From contig NZ_JAHOEA010000003.1 of assembly GCF_019127135.1 (NCBI RefSeq), positions 62,001-126,000 of the forward strand: 64,000 nucleotides of DNA, in the 5' to 3' direction. The notes below the pieces were generated by a model. The model was not told where the DNA came from and did not search any database. It saw nothing but the letters and a program-made list of their open reading frames with translations. Positions within the stretch are counted from its first letter, which is position 1. The number at the start of each line of letters is the position of its first letter. Both the position numbers and the translations under genes were made by a program. This DNA is from Segatella copri. Its GTDB lineage: Bacteria > Bacteroidota > Bacteroidia > Bacteroidales > Bacteroidaceae. Positions 8,832 to 17,210 of the stretch are shown here, in pieces.

Positions 8832-10715
8832 ATGAAAGAAATAAAATTATATATCGGAATCATAGCAGTCCTGTTAACAGCAATGTTGACAGGCTGTTCT
8901 GACAGTATAGCCGACAGCGAACCTTCTAAAGACGAAACCGAAGAAGGTTACTACACAGCCAGTTTCAATGTATCCATCCCCAACTTCGAACAACAGGTAA
9001 CCCGAAGCACCGTGTTCATGAATGAAGGAATTCCGAAAGACAGCATGAAACTCTTCTGCTTTGATAATGAAGGTCAGTTTATAGGTTTCGGCAAGGTTAC
9101 AGAATTTAAAGAAATCAAAGGATTCACAAGAGACAATAATGGTACAATTCATGATGATGGAGACATTCATCCGAATGGAAGCACAGAACCACATAATTTC
9201 TATGCAACCATACCAAACCAAACGTCCCGTATCCATCTGGTTGCCAACACTGGAAGCCAATACCAAACCATCAACTGGGGCAACCAGGCAAATTGGGTGG
9301 GTATGCATGAGAATATGCTCATGACTACATTTGAAACAGAAAATGGTGAAGACCAGGCTGCCAAGGTTCGCTATTGGGGATATATCAAGAAAGACTCTCC
9401 GGAAGAACTGAAAGAGTATCTGAAACAAGATACCAAAAAGAAAGATTATATCATTCATCTCATCAGAGACAGAGCGAAGATTTCTGCAGACTGGAGCGAT
9501 GCGGTAAAGAAAGCACATCCTGATATAATAAACGACTTTAAAATGACAGTCATCAATGGTGTGGCTTACGGAACGCTGGCTCCCTTCAACAGAGACAGTC
9601 TGTTATTCAACCCTACTACAGGAGATGATAAGTGGGAATGGAAGGTAAATTATGTTACCCCAGCCATCAACACCCGAAGACTGAAAGGTGATGTTGGTCA
9701 GATGTTCAACCCGACAGGTGCTTTCGAAGAGCACAATCTGCCAACAGATCCTGCTAAAGTGATTTTATGTCATGATGGCATCTATTACCTGATTTACTTA
9801 CAGGACAGCCAGAATAAGCCATACGCCATCAAGCGTAATTATGAATATAAAATCATCATTGATAAGCTGGATACGAGTTATGGCTCTAATAATTCTGAGG
9901 TAGCATTGAAAGGTGCACCGGCAAACAACCCTTGGATTAGAGTAGAACAGATTGTACCGGGCGTTACTGATGGAAATTACGAACTGGCTATCGTCGGAGG
10001 TACTTATAAGACTGTAAATACAGGTGAAAATACTGAGCAGATGGTACAGTTCACTTATAAGGGCGATGATGCAGCCAACAAGCAGCCTAAGGCTTTCGTG
10101 GCTTTATGGACTGAGAACCTGTCATTCGCAACTGCAGATGCCCCAAAGGTTACCGACTATACTTATGACGAAGCATCAAAGACCGGTACCGGTACCATTA
10201 AGTACAAGCTGGACAAGATAGACAAGACCTGGCGAGAAGGCATCATCTACCTCACCGACACAGTGCATGGACTCAATAGAAACATCCATCTCTATAGTGT
10301 GAGTGAGGCTAATTATGACTTCAAAAATGCCAATAATATAAGTGCAACATTGAACAGCGAAGGAGATTTCACCATCACCATTCCTAAGGATTATCCTGAC
10401 GGACTGATGCCTGTGAATTTCAAAATCGCATCCAATGATATCAATCCAAAGGACTGGAAGGTAGAAATAGGTGATACTGGAGCCGAAACGGAAGGCAAAT
10501 GCAAAACAGGCAGCTGGTTTACCTATAAGGCTGAAGTAATCCAGAGGAATTCAGGAACTCTTCTGGAGGAGAAGGGAAAAAGAACCTATACATATACCTT
10601 TAAGTTGAGGAATGTACGCAAGAATGCCCAAAAAGGTGACAAGGGATACTTCTGGCTGAAGGCAGATAACTTCAACCAAGGAAAGGCCAAGAAGTTTGAA
10701 TTCACCTATCAATAA
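8832..10715 (+). CDS. Fimbrial accessory subunit, last gene of the locus (lipoprotein)
   Basis: A 627-residue lipoprotein (MLTGCSDSIA; Cys22). YYTASFNVSIPNFEQQVTR (Arg58) again shows a strand then a Thr-Arg site. Further on are SMKLFCFDNEGQFIGFGKV, RIHLVANTGS, and a central part with IHLIRDRAKISADW. The pilin-like N-terminus and the position place it with the accessory/tip subunits. The C-terminal ~230 residues (from EQIVPGVTDGNYELAIVG) look like repeated beta-sandwich modules and end in KKFEFTYQ. I do not recognise a specific named family. Transcription probably ends at the hairpin at 10876-10916. Confidence 0.65.
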   Translation: MKEIKLYIGIIAVLLTAMLTGCSDSIADSEPSKDETEEGYYTASFNVSIPNFEQQVTRSTVFMNEGIPKDSMKLFCFDNEGQFIGFGKVTEFKEIKGFTRDNNGTIHDDGDIHPNGSTEPHNFYATIPNQTSRIHLVANTGSQYQTINWGNQANWVGMHENMLMTTFETENGEDQAAKVRYWGYIKKDSPEELKEYLKQDTKKKDYIIHLIRDRAKISADWSDAVKKAHPDIINDFKMTVINGVAYGTLAPFNRDSLLFNPTTGDDKWEWKVNYVTPAINTRRLKGDVGQMFNPTGAFEEHNLPTDPAKVILCHDGIYYLIYLQDSQNKPYAIKRNYEYKIIIDKLDTSYGSNNSEVALKGAPANNPWIRVEQIVPGVTDGNYELAIVGGTYKTVNTGENTEQMVQFTYKGDDAANKQPKAFVALWTENLSFATADAPKVTDYTYDEASKTGTGTIKYKLDKIDKTWREGIIYLTDTVHGLNRNIHLYSVSEANYDFKNANNISATLNSEGDFTITIPKDYPDGLMPVNFKIASNDINPKDWKVEIGDTGAETEGKCKTGSWFTYKAEVIQRNSGTLLEEKGKRTYTYTFKLRNVRKNAQKGDKGYFWLKADNFNQGKAKKFEFTYQ

Positions 10716-10858
10716 GTAAGTCTTAGAAGAGTTTAGTTCATATATCTGTATCGGGGCGCATATCGTTTCAAAATATAAATGCCCCCTAAATATCAATGAA
10801 ATAGGTAATAAAATAATTATCATTTACTATACAAATAGTATGCGGGAACCAATAAATT

Positions 10859-10873
10859 AAACTAGACTGGTCG
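10859..10873. repeat. 15-bp direct repeat, copy 1
   Basis: AAACTAGACTGGTCG occurs here and again exactly at 11816-11830, bracketing the DUF5106 gene and its promoter. The core AGACTGGTC is a short imperfect dyad. The flanking sequences differ, so this is not a simple duplication end. Confidence 0.6.
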
Positions 10874-10875
10874 TT

Positions 10876-10929
10876 GGAACTGTAGTTGCCGAGGTGATCT
10901 CACCTTCTATAGTTCCGCGGCTTTTTTTA
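10876..10929 (+). terminator. Terminator of the fimbrial locus
   Basis: GGAACTGTAG (from 10876) pairs with CTATAGTTCC (to 10916), with an inner stem GAGGTGA/TCACCTTC, then GCGGC and a run of seven T. This is a strong intrinsic terminator about 160 nt after the last fimbrial gene. The stretch 10716-10875 before it holds no gene; it carries one copy of ATCATTTACTAT (10819-10830) and one 15-bp repeat. Confidence 0.8.
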
Positions 10930-10940
10930 TATTAAAAACC

Positions 10941-10971
10941 TTGCCACTTTCAATTTTATTTTGTAATTTTG
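10941..10971 (+). promoter_or_regulatory. Promoter of the DUF5106 gene
   Basis: TTG at 10941-10943, a 20-nt spacer and TAATTTTG at 10964-10971 match the Bacteroidota consensus. This rules out the in-frame TTG at 10941 as a start codon, because it is the -33 element itself, and puts the true start at 11007 or 11010. Confidence 0.8.
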
Positions 10972-11006
10972 CACCCGTTAGTAATATCATTAATTCCAAT
11001 ATAAAG

Positions 11007-11816
11007 ATGATGGCAAGATTCATATTCCTCAGTTTCTTCATGCTGGTTGGAGCCTTAGCCCCAACCAAGGCTCAGAACAGTTTCCCATACCCTGCTCTGC
11101 CAGACAGTCTGCGCAGCGTAGAGCAACGTGCTGCATACCTGAGCGAGCACTATTGGGACAACTTCAACTTTTCCGATACCCTGGAACTGGCAAACAAGGA
11201 GATGGCAGAACAGGGCTTTGTCAACTTCATCGATATTCTGGCACGTTTCGACCAGGAAATAGCCCAGAAGGGTATTGCAGCCTTTACAGCCAAAGCTTAC
11301 CAGCAGAAGCCATCTAAGGAGAAGTTTGAAAGCCTCATCGAGCATTATTATGAGAACCCTGAGTCGCCCATGCGCAATGACAGGGTATATGCCCTGTTTC
11401 TGGAAGACATGGCTAAATCGCCATACTTCGATGAAACCGAGAAAGAAAGAATAGGATTTAAACTGAAACAGGCAAGAAAGAACTTGCCTGGCACACAGGC
11501 TACCAACATCCGTTTTATGCTGGAAGACGGTAAGCCTCATCAGTTGAGCGATTACCGGGAAAAGAAGGTTATCTTATATTTCTACGATCCTGACTGCGAG
11601 AACTGCCACAAGATATCTGCATGGCTCGACAAACAGACAATACCAGCCGGCTTCAGTCTGCTCCGCATCGTAGCAGATAACCGCTTGAGCACGATTTACG
11701 GGCTCAAAGCCATGCCAACCATTTACCTGTTGGATAAAGAGAATAAGGTGATATTAAAAGACTGTACACCTGAACAGCTCATGGAAACGTTACGGGGAAC
11801 TGAAAACAGAAAGTAA
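11007..11816 (+). CDS. DUF5106 / thioredoxin-fold periplasmic protein
   Basis: 269 residues from the ATG at 11007 (11010 is also possible). The frame is open further upstream but that part overlaps the promoter. A signal peptide (FLSFFMLVGALAPTKA-Q) is followed by an alpha-helical DUF5106-like domain (SVEQRAAYLSEHYWDNFNF), then a thioredoxin fold with KVILYFYDPDCENCHKIS, whose CENC pair is Cys197/Cys200, and the cis-Pro loop GLKAMPTIYLL. Members of this Bacteroidota group are presumed periplasmic thiol-disulphide proteins; substrate unknown. It is a single gene between the fimbrial terminator and a convergent small lipoprotein. Its stop codon overlaps the second copy of the 15-bp repeat. Confidence 0.8.
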   Translation: MMARFIFLSFFMLVGALAPTKAQNSFPYPALPDSLRSVEQRAAYLSEHYWDNFNFSDTLELANKEMAEQGFVNFIDILARFDQEIAQKGIAAFTAKAYQQKPSKEKFESLIEHYYENPESPMRNDRVYALFLEDMAKSPYFDETEKERIGFKLKQARKNLPGTQATNIRFMLEDGKPHQLSDYREKKVILYFYDPDCENCHKISAWLDKQTIPAGFSLLRIVADNRLSTIYGLKAMPTIYLLDKENKVILKDCTPEQLMETLRGTENRK

Positions 11817-11830
11817 AACTAGACTGGTCG
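11816..11830. repeat. 15-bp direct repeat, copy 2
   Basis: Identical to 10859-10873 and overlapping the last base of the DUF5106 stop codon. A further copy of ATCATTTACTAT follows at 11862-11873. The gap 11817-11980 is AT-rich, holds degenerate relatives of that 12-mer (for example ATCATTTATTAT near 11936) and has no gene or clear terminator. Confidence 0.6.
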
Positions 11831-11980
11831 AAAGAAGCGACATCTGTTATTGAATAAACATATCATTTACTATCATTTGTCTTAACTTCGTATATTATAT
11901 ATCAACATACCATTCATTATAATTGTAACTTCATATCATTTATTATATATCTGAATTGCATTTTACTATTTATATGTATC

Positions 11981-12463
11981 TTAATTAGCTCGGGAAGAGT
12001 CATACATCAACTTGAACTCCTCACGAACGTGATCATTGCGCTTTACAACAACCACATAGTCACCATCCTTAACTGTTCCTACCTTGGCAACAAGCGTATA
12101 ATAACCATACTGACCAGACTTTCCATAATCACCTGTTTCGGTAATGATTAACTTCTTGCCAACCAACTGAGTTGCAAACTTGATATTTGTACCTTGGTCG
12201 AAGATTACATTCTTATGAGTCAGCATCAGCTGACCACCCGGAAGAACCTTGCAAACCAACTTCTCATCATTCTCAGCCTTACTGTTAGACTCCTCGCTTA
12301 CGGCAGAGCCCGCAGTCATGGAATAGCTGAGCAAAGAGAAACCTGACTCATCGGTGGTAACGCGACTAACTGTTTCACCCATTTCATCGTCAGATGCACT
12401 GCAACTAACAAATCCTATTGTCATCATAGTCATAGCGATGACCATCATAAAATACTTCTTCAT
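11981..12463 (-). CDS. Small lipoprotein of unknown function
   Basis: A 160-residue protein with a clear lipoprotein signal (GFVSCSASDD; Cys21). The mature part is acidic at first (SASDDEMGETVSRVTTDESG), then has a beta-rich segment (LVCKVLPGGQLMLTHKNVIF, KLIITETGDYGKSGQYGYYT) ending near YDSSRAN. I do not recognise the family. It is transcribed toward the DUF5106 gene and lies downstream of the ATCATTTACTAT array; no standard promoter was found in the 150 nt upstream. A periplasmic or surface role follows from the lipobox only. Confidence 0.65.
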   Translation of the reverse strand: MKKYFMMVIAMTMMTIGFVSCSASDDEMGETVSRVTTDESGFSLLSYSMTAGSAVSEESNSKAENDEKLVCKVLPGGQLMLTHKNVIFDQGTNIKFATQLVGKKLIITETGDYGKSGQYGYYTLVAKVGTVKDGDYVVVVKRNDHVREEFKLMYDSSRAN

Positions 12464-12620
12464 AGTTATACCATTTACTAATTGTTTTCATTATCATTTA
12501 AACCTGTCATCTTCAGATTCCAGCCTTTCGGCCATTACCATCCGATGCTTTTAAAAACAAACACCTTTCGGTCTAAATCATCTTTTACAATTACACAAAT
12601 GATATGTTGGGAGGAGTGAT

Positions 12621-12666
12621 ATCATTTACTATTGGTTATCATTTACTATTGCTTATCATTTACTAT
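12621..12666. repeat. 17-bp tandem repeat built on ATCATTTACTAT
   Basis: ATCATTTACTAT occurs at 12621, 12638 and 12655, an exact 17-bp period (spacers TGGTT and TGCTT). Two more exact copies lie at 10819 and 11862, both intergenic. The surrounding 438-nt gap (12464-12901) between the small lipoprotein and fba has no gene; besides this array I see only the fba terminator in it. Confidence 0.8.
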
Positions 12667-12847
12667 AGGGCTTGTACCCCTCTTACATGTCCTTTTCTTT
12701 CGTTTGTACATTGCAAATATAGGAAAAAAGTCAATAGGATGCAAGTTTTCATAGTTAAATAATGTAAAGGTTTTCATGTTATCGTGCACAATGTGCCTTG
12801 TCTGCTGACAGTTTGAATGACTACGAGAAAAAAGGGGATAAAACAAA

Positions 12848-12873
12848 AGCGGGAACCCTTTCGGATTCCCGCT
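12848..12873 (-). terminator. Terminator of fba
   Basis: AGCGGGAA at 12848-12855 pairs with TTCCCGCT at 12866-12873 around a 10-nt loop. On the minus strand it is followed by TTTGTTTTA, a typical intrinsic terminator 29 nt after the fba stop. Confidence 0.8.
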
Positions 12874-12901
12874 CATATCTTGTGTTGTAAAATCTCGAAG
12901 A

Positions 12902-13915
12902 TTAGTCGAGGTTAGCCAACTTGTTGTCAGAATGAAGAACATCCTTGATCTTGTGGCTATAGAGGTCAACCATGTACTCACGAGCCTTACCGCAGTACTG
13001 ACGTGGGTCGAAGTACTCTGGGTGAAGAGCCAATGTCTCACGAACACCTGCTGTGAAAGCAAGACGAGAGTCAGAGTCGATGTTGATCTTGCAAACAGCG
13101 CTCTCAGAAGCCTTAGTCAACTGCTCCTCTGGGATACCAACTGCATCTGGCAACTTACCACCGAACTTGTTGATGATATCAACATACTCCTGAGGAACTG
13201 AAGAAGAACCGTGGAGAACGATAGGGAAACCAGGAAGCTGCTTCTCAACTGCTGCCAATACGTCGAATGCCAATGGAGGAGGTACGAGGTGACCAGTCTT
13301 AGGGTCACGTGTGCACTGCTCTGGCTTGAACTTGTAAGCACCGTGAGAAGTACCGATAGAGATAGCCAATGAATCAACACCTGTACGTGTAGCGAAATCA
13401 ACAACCTCCTCAGGCTTTGTATAGTGAGACTCCTCAGCTACAACGTCATCCTCAACACCAGCGAGGACACCGAGCTCACCCTCTACAGTTACACCGAACT
13501 GATGAGCGTAGTCAACAACCTTCTTTGTCAATGCGATGTTCTCCTCGTATGGAAGAGCAGAACCGTCGATCATTACAGAAGAGAAACCGAAGTCTACACA
13601 GCTCTTACATGTCTCGAAGCTATCACCGTGATCGAGGTGAAGCACGATCTCAGGATGGTTGCAACCCAACTCCTTAGCATACTCTACAGCACCCTCTGCC
13701 AAGTAGCGGAGCAATGTAGGGTTAGCATACTTACGAGCACCCTTAGATACCTGAAGGATAACTGGTGACTTCAAGTTTGAAGAAGCCTGGATGATAGCCT
13801 GGAGCTGCTCCAAGTTATTGAAGTTGAAAGCAGGAACGGCCCAACCGCCCTTGATAGCTCTTGCGAACATCTCCTTAGTGTTCACAAGACCGATTTTCTT
13901 GTAATCTACTGCCAT
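12902..13915 (-). CDS. fba: Class II fructose-1,6-bisphosphate aldolase
   Basis: A 337-residue cytosolic enzyme that splits fructose-1,6-bisphosphate into dihydroxyacetone phosphate and glyceraldehyde-3-phosphate, and the reverse, using a divalent metal. Visible motifs are LHLDHGDS (His93, Asp95, His96), VEGELG (Glu145, Glu147), SIGTSHGAYKF (His191) and VLHGSSSV (His235), the expected metal and phosphate contacts. Length and ends fit the family. It is a single-gene unit with its own consensus promoter and terminator and shows the codon bias of an abundant glycolytic protein. Confidence 0.95.
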   Translation of the reverse strand: MAVDYKKIGLVNTKEMFARAIKGGWAVPAFNFNNLEQLQAIIQASSNLKSPVILQVSKGARKYANPTLLRYLAEGAVEYAKELGCNHPEIVLHLDHGDSFETCKSCVDFGFSSVMIDGSALPYEENIALTKKVVDYAHQFGVTVEGELGVLAGVEDDVVAEESHYTKPEEVVDFATRTGVDSLAISIGTSHGAYKFKPEQCTRDPKTGHLVPPPLAFDVLAAVEKQLPGFPIVLHGSSSVPQEYVDIINKFGGKLPDAVGIPEEQLTKASESAVCKINIDSDSRLAFTAGVRETLALHPEYFDPRQYCGKAREYMVDLYSHKIKDVLHSDNKLANLD

Positions 13916-14008
13916 AATTGTTATTAATTTTATTGTTTAATGAAACATTCTTTTCTTTCATATATATAATAAGGTGTAGAACTTATGAGGCTCTTTCCTT
14001 ACCGAGTG

Positions 14009-14038
14009 CAAATTTACTTTTTTCTTTTGAGACAACAA
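14009..14038 (-). promoter_or_regulatory. Promoter of fba
   Basis: On the minus strand TTG (14036-14038), a 19-nt spacer and TAAATTTG (14009-14016) match the Bacteroidota consensus; a leader of roughly 85 nt precedes the start codon. Upstream, TTGCTAA-N6-TTAGCAA (14118-14137) is a 7-bp hairpin that may end the transporter transcript, although it lacks a T run. Confidence 0.75.
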
Positions 14039-14178
14039 AATGATAATTCGATTTTTCGTGTTGCAATCGAGTTAAAAAAGTTAATTCCGCACCTATATCC
14101 TACAAAACACAAAGTTTTTGCTAAACGCAGTTAGCAATTTAACATCTTTATATTTACATCTTTCTGTCCAACCGCCAG

Positions 14179-15399
14179 TTACTTCTTGGCAAGTTTATAT
14201 TCACGAGCCGCATAAGCCAGAACGATGACAAATCCTACGAGCGGTACCAGGAAAGGAAGCGTGAAATGAGTACGGTCGGCGATGAGTCCCATCAACAGGA
14301 AACCGCAACCTCCTATTGGCGTCATCATCAGAAGCGAAGAGGCTGTCTTGGTAAGGTTGCCCAAACCCGTGAGGGCGATACTGAAGATGGTAGGGAACAT
14401 GATGGCCTCGAACATATAGTTGCAAAGCAGGGCTACCAGCGATATCTTACCCAGATTTGACAGAACTAAAAGTATACAGACAACACACCCCAAAGCGCAG
14501 ATCAGCAACATCGTTGTTGCCTTGATGCGGCGCATAATCCAGGAACCGAGAAATCTGCCTACCATAAAGAATGCCAACGCACAAGTCAGGGCTACGGAAG
14601 CCGTGCGGTCGTCCATCCATTTCATGCCCGTTACGAAATTGATGAAATAGGAATTGATTGAAATCTCTGCCACTTCATAGCTCAGCAAAGCCAGAAGTCC
14701 AAACACGAACATCTTGTGATGGGAAAAGAGTTTGCTGATATTAGAACCGGCTGCCTCATCTTCTGCTGTTGCCACATGACTGATTTCCGGTAAATCTACA
14801 CGTGAGAAAACCAGAGCTATCACCAAAACCAGAATACCCAGAATGGTATAAGGCACCACCACATTGCCGCCCTCTTCGGTCTGGTTGAAGAGGAACTGAC
14901 CGATGCAAAGTGTGGCAAAAATGCCACCCAATCCATTAAACGACTGCGATAAGTTCAGTCGGCTGGTAGCTGTTTCCTTGGCACCCAGTTCGGTAACATA
15001 GGGATTGGCGGCTGTTTCCAGGAACACCAAACCGCACCCGATAATGAAAAGGCAGAGCAGGAATGCTGAGAAACTGCCCACCGCAGCACCTGGAATAAAG
15101 AGCAAGGCGCCCACACCAAAGAGGAGCAGACCGAAGACCACGCCACGGCGATAACCATAACGGTTGATAAAGAAGCCAGCAGGTATTGCCATCAGGAAAT
15201 AACCCAGATAGGTAGTAACCTGAATAAGGGCGGAATGAGTAATACTGATGTGCAGAGCATTCTGGAAATGCTTGTTGAGCACATCCAGAATGGCACGAGC
15301 GAAGCCCCACAAAAAGAAGAGCGACGTAATGAGAATGAACGGGACAAGATATTTCCTGTCGTTTGTCTGATTTGTTTCTGTCTGTTGTTCTGTTAACAT
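14179..15399 (-). CDS. Sugar MFS transporter (FucP/GluP-like)
   Basis: A 406-residue inner-membrane protein with about 12 hydrophobic helices. Signature-like parts include FILITSLFFLWGFARAILDV near the start, GFFINRYGYRRGVVFG between helices 2 and 3, and LVFLETAANPYVTELG in helix 4-5; all are typical of the FucP subfamily of proton-sugar symporters. The exact sugar cannot be read from sequence. It lies 42 nt downstream of the GH43 gene with no promoter between, so the two probably form an operon in which the hydrolase releases the sugar that is imported. No SusC/SusD pair is adjacent. Confidence 0.85.
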   Translation of the reverse strand: MLTEQQTETNQTNDRKYLVPFILITSLFFLWGFARAILDVLNKHFQNALHISITHSALIQVTTYLGYFLMAIPAGFFINRYGYRRGVVFGLLLFGVGALLFIPGAAVGSFSAFLLCLFIIGCGLVFLETAANPYVTELGAKETATSRLNLSQSFNGLGGIFATLCIGQFLFNQTEEGGNVVVPYTILGILVLVIALVFSRVDLPEISHVATAEDEAAGSNISKLFSHHKMFVFGLLALLSYEVAEISINSYFINFVTGMKWMDDRTASVALTCALAFFMVGRFLGSWIMRRIKATTMLLICALGCVVCILLVLSNLGKISLVALLCNYMFEAIMFPTIFSIALTGLGNLTKTASSLLMMTPIGGCGFLLMGLIADRTHFTLPFLVPLVGFVIVLAYAAREYKLAKK

Positions 15400-15441
15400 T
15401 TTATTTATCTTTTCTTCTATAAAGAGTTATAGAAATACATT

Positions 15442-17004
15442 TTATTTTTCGTTGTAATGGAAATAGCCAAAGTCGGCATATCCACTCTTTTCCTTGCCTT
15501 CTGCAAACATACCGAGAACCACGCCTGTAAATCCACCGGCAACCTCAGTACTCATCAGGGAACAGTTCATGGAACCCAAATCATAGAATTTCTTTCCATC
15601 AAAAGAATAGGCAAAACGGTACATCTCGCCATCGCTGCTGATACGCAACTTTACGGCGTCTTTGCGCAAACGGGGAACGCCTTTCACTACATAGTCGATG
15701 CTTTTCAGTTTGCAGCGCAAAGCCACCTGTTTCTTTGAAACGAAGAGGTCGAGATGACCATCATGAATCTGATAGACAGACAGACCTGCCTCAGCATCAC
15801 CTTTCGTTACGACATCCGTCTCCAAGATAAAGTTGGCACTCTCCTGCCTGCGCCCCACAAAGGTAGGCTGCTGATTCTGCGTCAGGGTTCCATGAGGATA
15901 AAGACGCACGAAGAACTTCTCATCCACGGCCATCGTATCATTGCGCAGATATTTGTCAGGAATAGGATTCTGCAACTGTACCCATTCGAAAGATCCGGTC
16001 GTCGGTGCATCCTCTGCATCTGCTTCAAGATGTTTTTCCAAAGGAACACCAGGCAACAGTTTAGCCTTCATCAACGTATCTGCAGGCAATCCGCCGTTCA
16101 CAACAGGCCATTCTCCCTGCTTCCACTCCACAGGAGCCAGGTAGGTTTCTCTTCCGAGATGATGATAAGAACCGCCAAAGTTGCGATAGGCCAGGAATAC
16201 CATCCACCAGCTTCCGTCGGCAGCTTGAACCAAGTCGCCATGACCGGTACCCTGAATCTGCATCGATTGTCCCAGACGGCTGCAGTTGGTAAGAAGCGGA
16301 TTGTTCGGATTACTCTCGTAAGGTCCCTCGATATTCCTGCTACGGGCGATAGTAAGACGATGCGCCAGTTCGGTTCCACCTTCTGAAATGAGAAGATAGT
16401 AATAGCCGTCTTTCTTATAAATATGCGGTCCTTCAGGATAGCGTCCGCCATCCCCCTGCCACAGTTTCCTGCTCTCTGTAAGCTGTTCGCCCGTCTTTGG
16501 GTTTATCTCACAGAGCCAGATGGCATCGCCCGGATTGCTCACCATGTAGCATTTTCCGTTTTCGAAATAAAGCGAAGGATCGATGCCCTGCTGCTTCAGC
16601 CAGACAGGCTCGCTCCAAGGACCACGGGGGTCTTTGGCAGTAACCATGAAGTTGCCACCGTTGCCTACATTGGTAGTTATCATATAATAAGTTCCCTCAT
16701 GATAGCGGATGGTAGGCGCATAGATGCCAAGCCACGAACTGGCACCCTTCAAAGGAACCTGACTCTCGCGGTCGAGCACATTACCAATCTGCTGCCAATG
16801 AACCAAATCCTTACTCTGGAAGATTGGCACACCGGGGAAATACTGGAATGAAGAGTTGACGAGATAGAACGTATCTCCTACCCGACACACGGATGGGTCG
16901 GGATGATAACCTGGAATAACCGGATTACGATATTCCTCAGCTGATACCGGCAAGCATGTCAATACCAGCATCCATAATAGTACAAACAGTTTTTGCTTTC
17001 TCAT
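15442..17004 (-). CDS. GH43 family glycoside hydrolase (beta-xylosidase or arabinofuranosidase type)
   Basis: A 520-residue exported enzyme: signal peptide cleaved near VSA-EE (residue 22). The five-bladed GH43 domain shows all three catalytic acids: Asp36 in YHPDPSV (base), Asp142 in GIDPSLYF (pKa modulator) and Glu191 in RYPEGPHIYK (acid). From about residue 330 a beta-sandwich C-terminal domain (FEWVQLQNPIPDKYLRN, VGRRQESANFILETD) matches the C2/DUF1349-like module of beta-xylosidases. It most likely trims xylo- or arabino-oligosaccharides in the periplasm or at the surface; substrate is uncertain. It has its own promoter and is followed by the sugar transporter. Confidence 0.88.
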   Translation of the reverse strand: MRKQKLFVLLWMLVLTCLPVSAEEYRNPVIPGYHPDPSVCRVGDTFYLVNSSFQYFPGVPIFQSKDLVHWQQIGNVLDRESQVPLKGASSWLGIYAPTIRYHEGTYYMITTNVGNGGNFMVTAKDPRGPWSEPVWLKQQGIDPSLYFENGKCYMVSNPGDAIWLCEINPKTGEQLTESRKLWQGDGGRYPEGPHIYKKDGYYYLLISEGGTELAHRLTIARSRNIEGPYESNPNNPLLTNCSRLGQSMQIQGTGHGDLVQAADGSWWMVFLAYRNFGGSYHHLGRETYLAPVEWKQGEWPVVNGGLPADTLMKAKLLPGVPLEKHLEADAEDAPTTGSFEWVQLQNPIPDKYLRNDTMAVDEKFFVRLYPHGTLTQNQQPTFVGRRQESANFILETDVVTKGDAEAGLSVYQIHDGHLDLFVSKKQVALRCKLKSIDYVVKGVPRLRKDAVKLRISSDGEMYRFAYSFDGKKFYDLGSMNCSLMSTEVAGGFTGVVLGMFAEGKEKSGYADFGYFHYNEK

Positions 17005-17027
17005 AAGGCATTCATTTTAGATGGGAA

Positions 17028-17058
17028 CAAAGGTAAGGCTTTTCGATGAAAATTCCAA
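17028..17058 (-). promoter_or_regulatory. Promoter of the GH43-transporter pair
   Basis: Minus-strand TTG (17056-17058), a 20-nt spacer and TACCTTTG (17028-17035) match the consensus; the start codon follows about 25 nt later. The palindromic repeat element at 17115-17210 lies just upstream of this promoter. Confidence 0.78.
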
Positions 17059-17114
17059 ACTTTCCCAGGATTATTTGTTGTTTATATCAAATAAAATTGT
17101 CTTTACTATCAGAT

Positions 17115-17210
17115 GAAATCTCCGTTCATAGACGTTGAACGGCGGTTCAGCGTCGATGAACGGCGGTTCAACGTCGCTGAACGGACATTCAGCGTCGATG
17201 AACGAAGATT
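17115..17210. repeat. Palindromic repeat element, copy A (three 21-bp units)
   Basis: A left end GAAATCTCCGTTCATAGAC is followed by three 21-bp units (17137-17157, 17158-17178, 17179-17199), each starting GAACGG and holding a TTCA block, then GAACGAAGATT. The ends are inverted repeats (AATCTCCGTTCATAGACG against AATCTTCGTTCATCGACG, 16 of 18). Internal dyads such as CCGTTCA-N7-TGAACGG (17122-17142) are perfect. A homologous element with the same plan lies at 59414-59519. It is 73 nt past the stop of the PPDK-like gene. The plus strand is openly readable as a heptad repeat (ERRFSVD-like), which I regard as a by-product of the 21-bp period. The rest of the 279-nt gap holds only the GH43 promoter. 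Confidence 0.85.

Noticed and set aside
10941..11006. Upstream TTG start for the DUF5106 protein
   Set aside because: The extra 22 codons coincide with a perfect promoter (-33 TTG and TAATTTTG) and would precede the signal peptide.
14118..14137. Terminator for the sugar transporter gene
   Set aside because: The 7-bp stem lacks a T run on the minus strand, so I did not list it as a terminator; it is mentioned only as a weak possibility.
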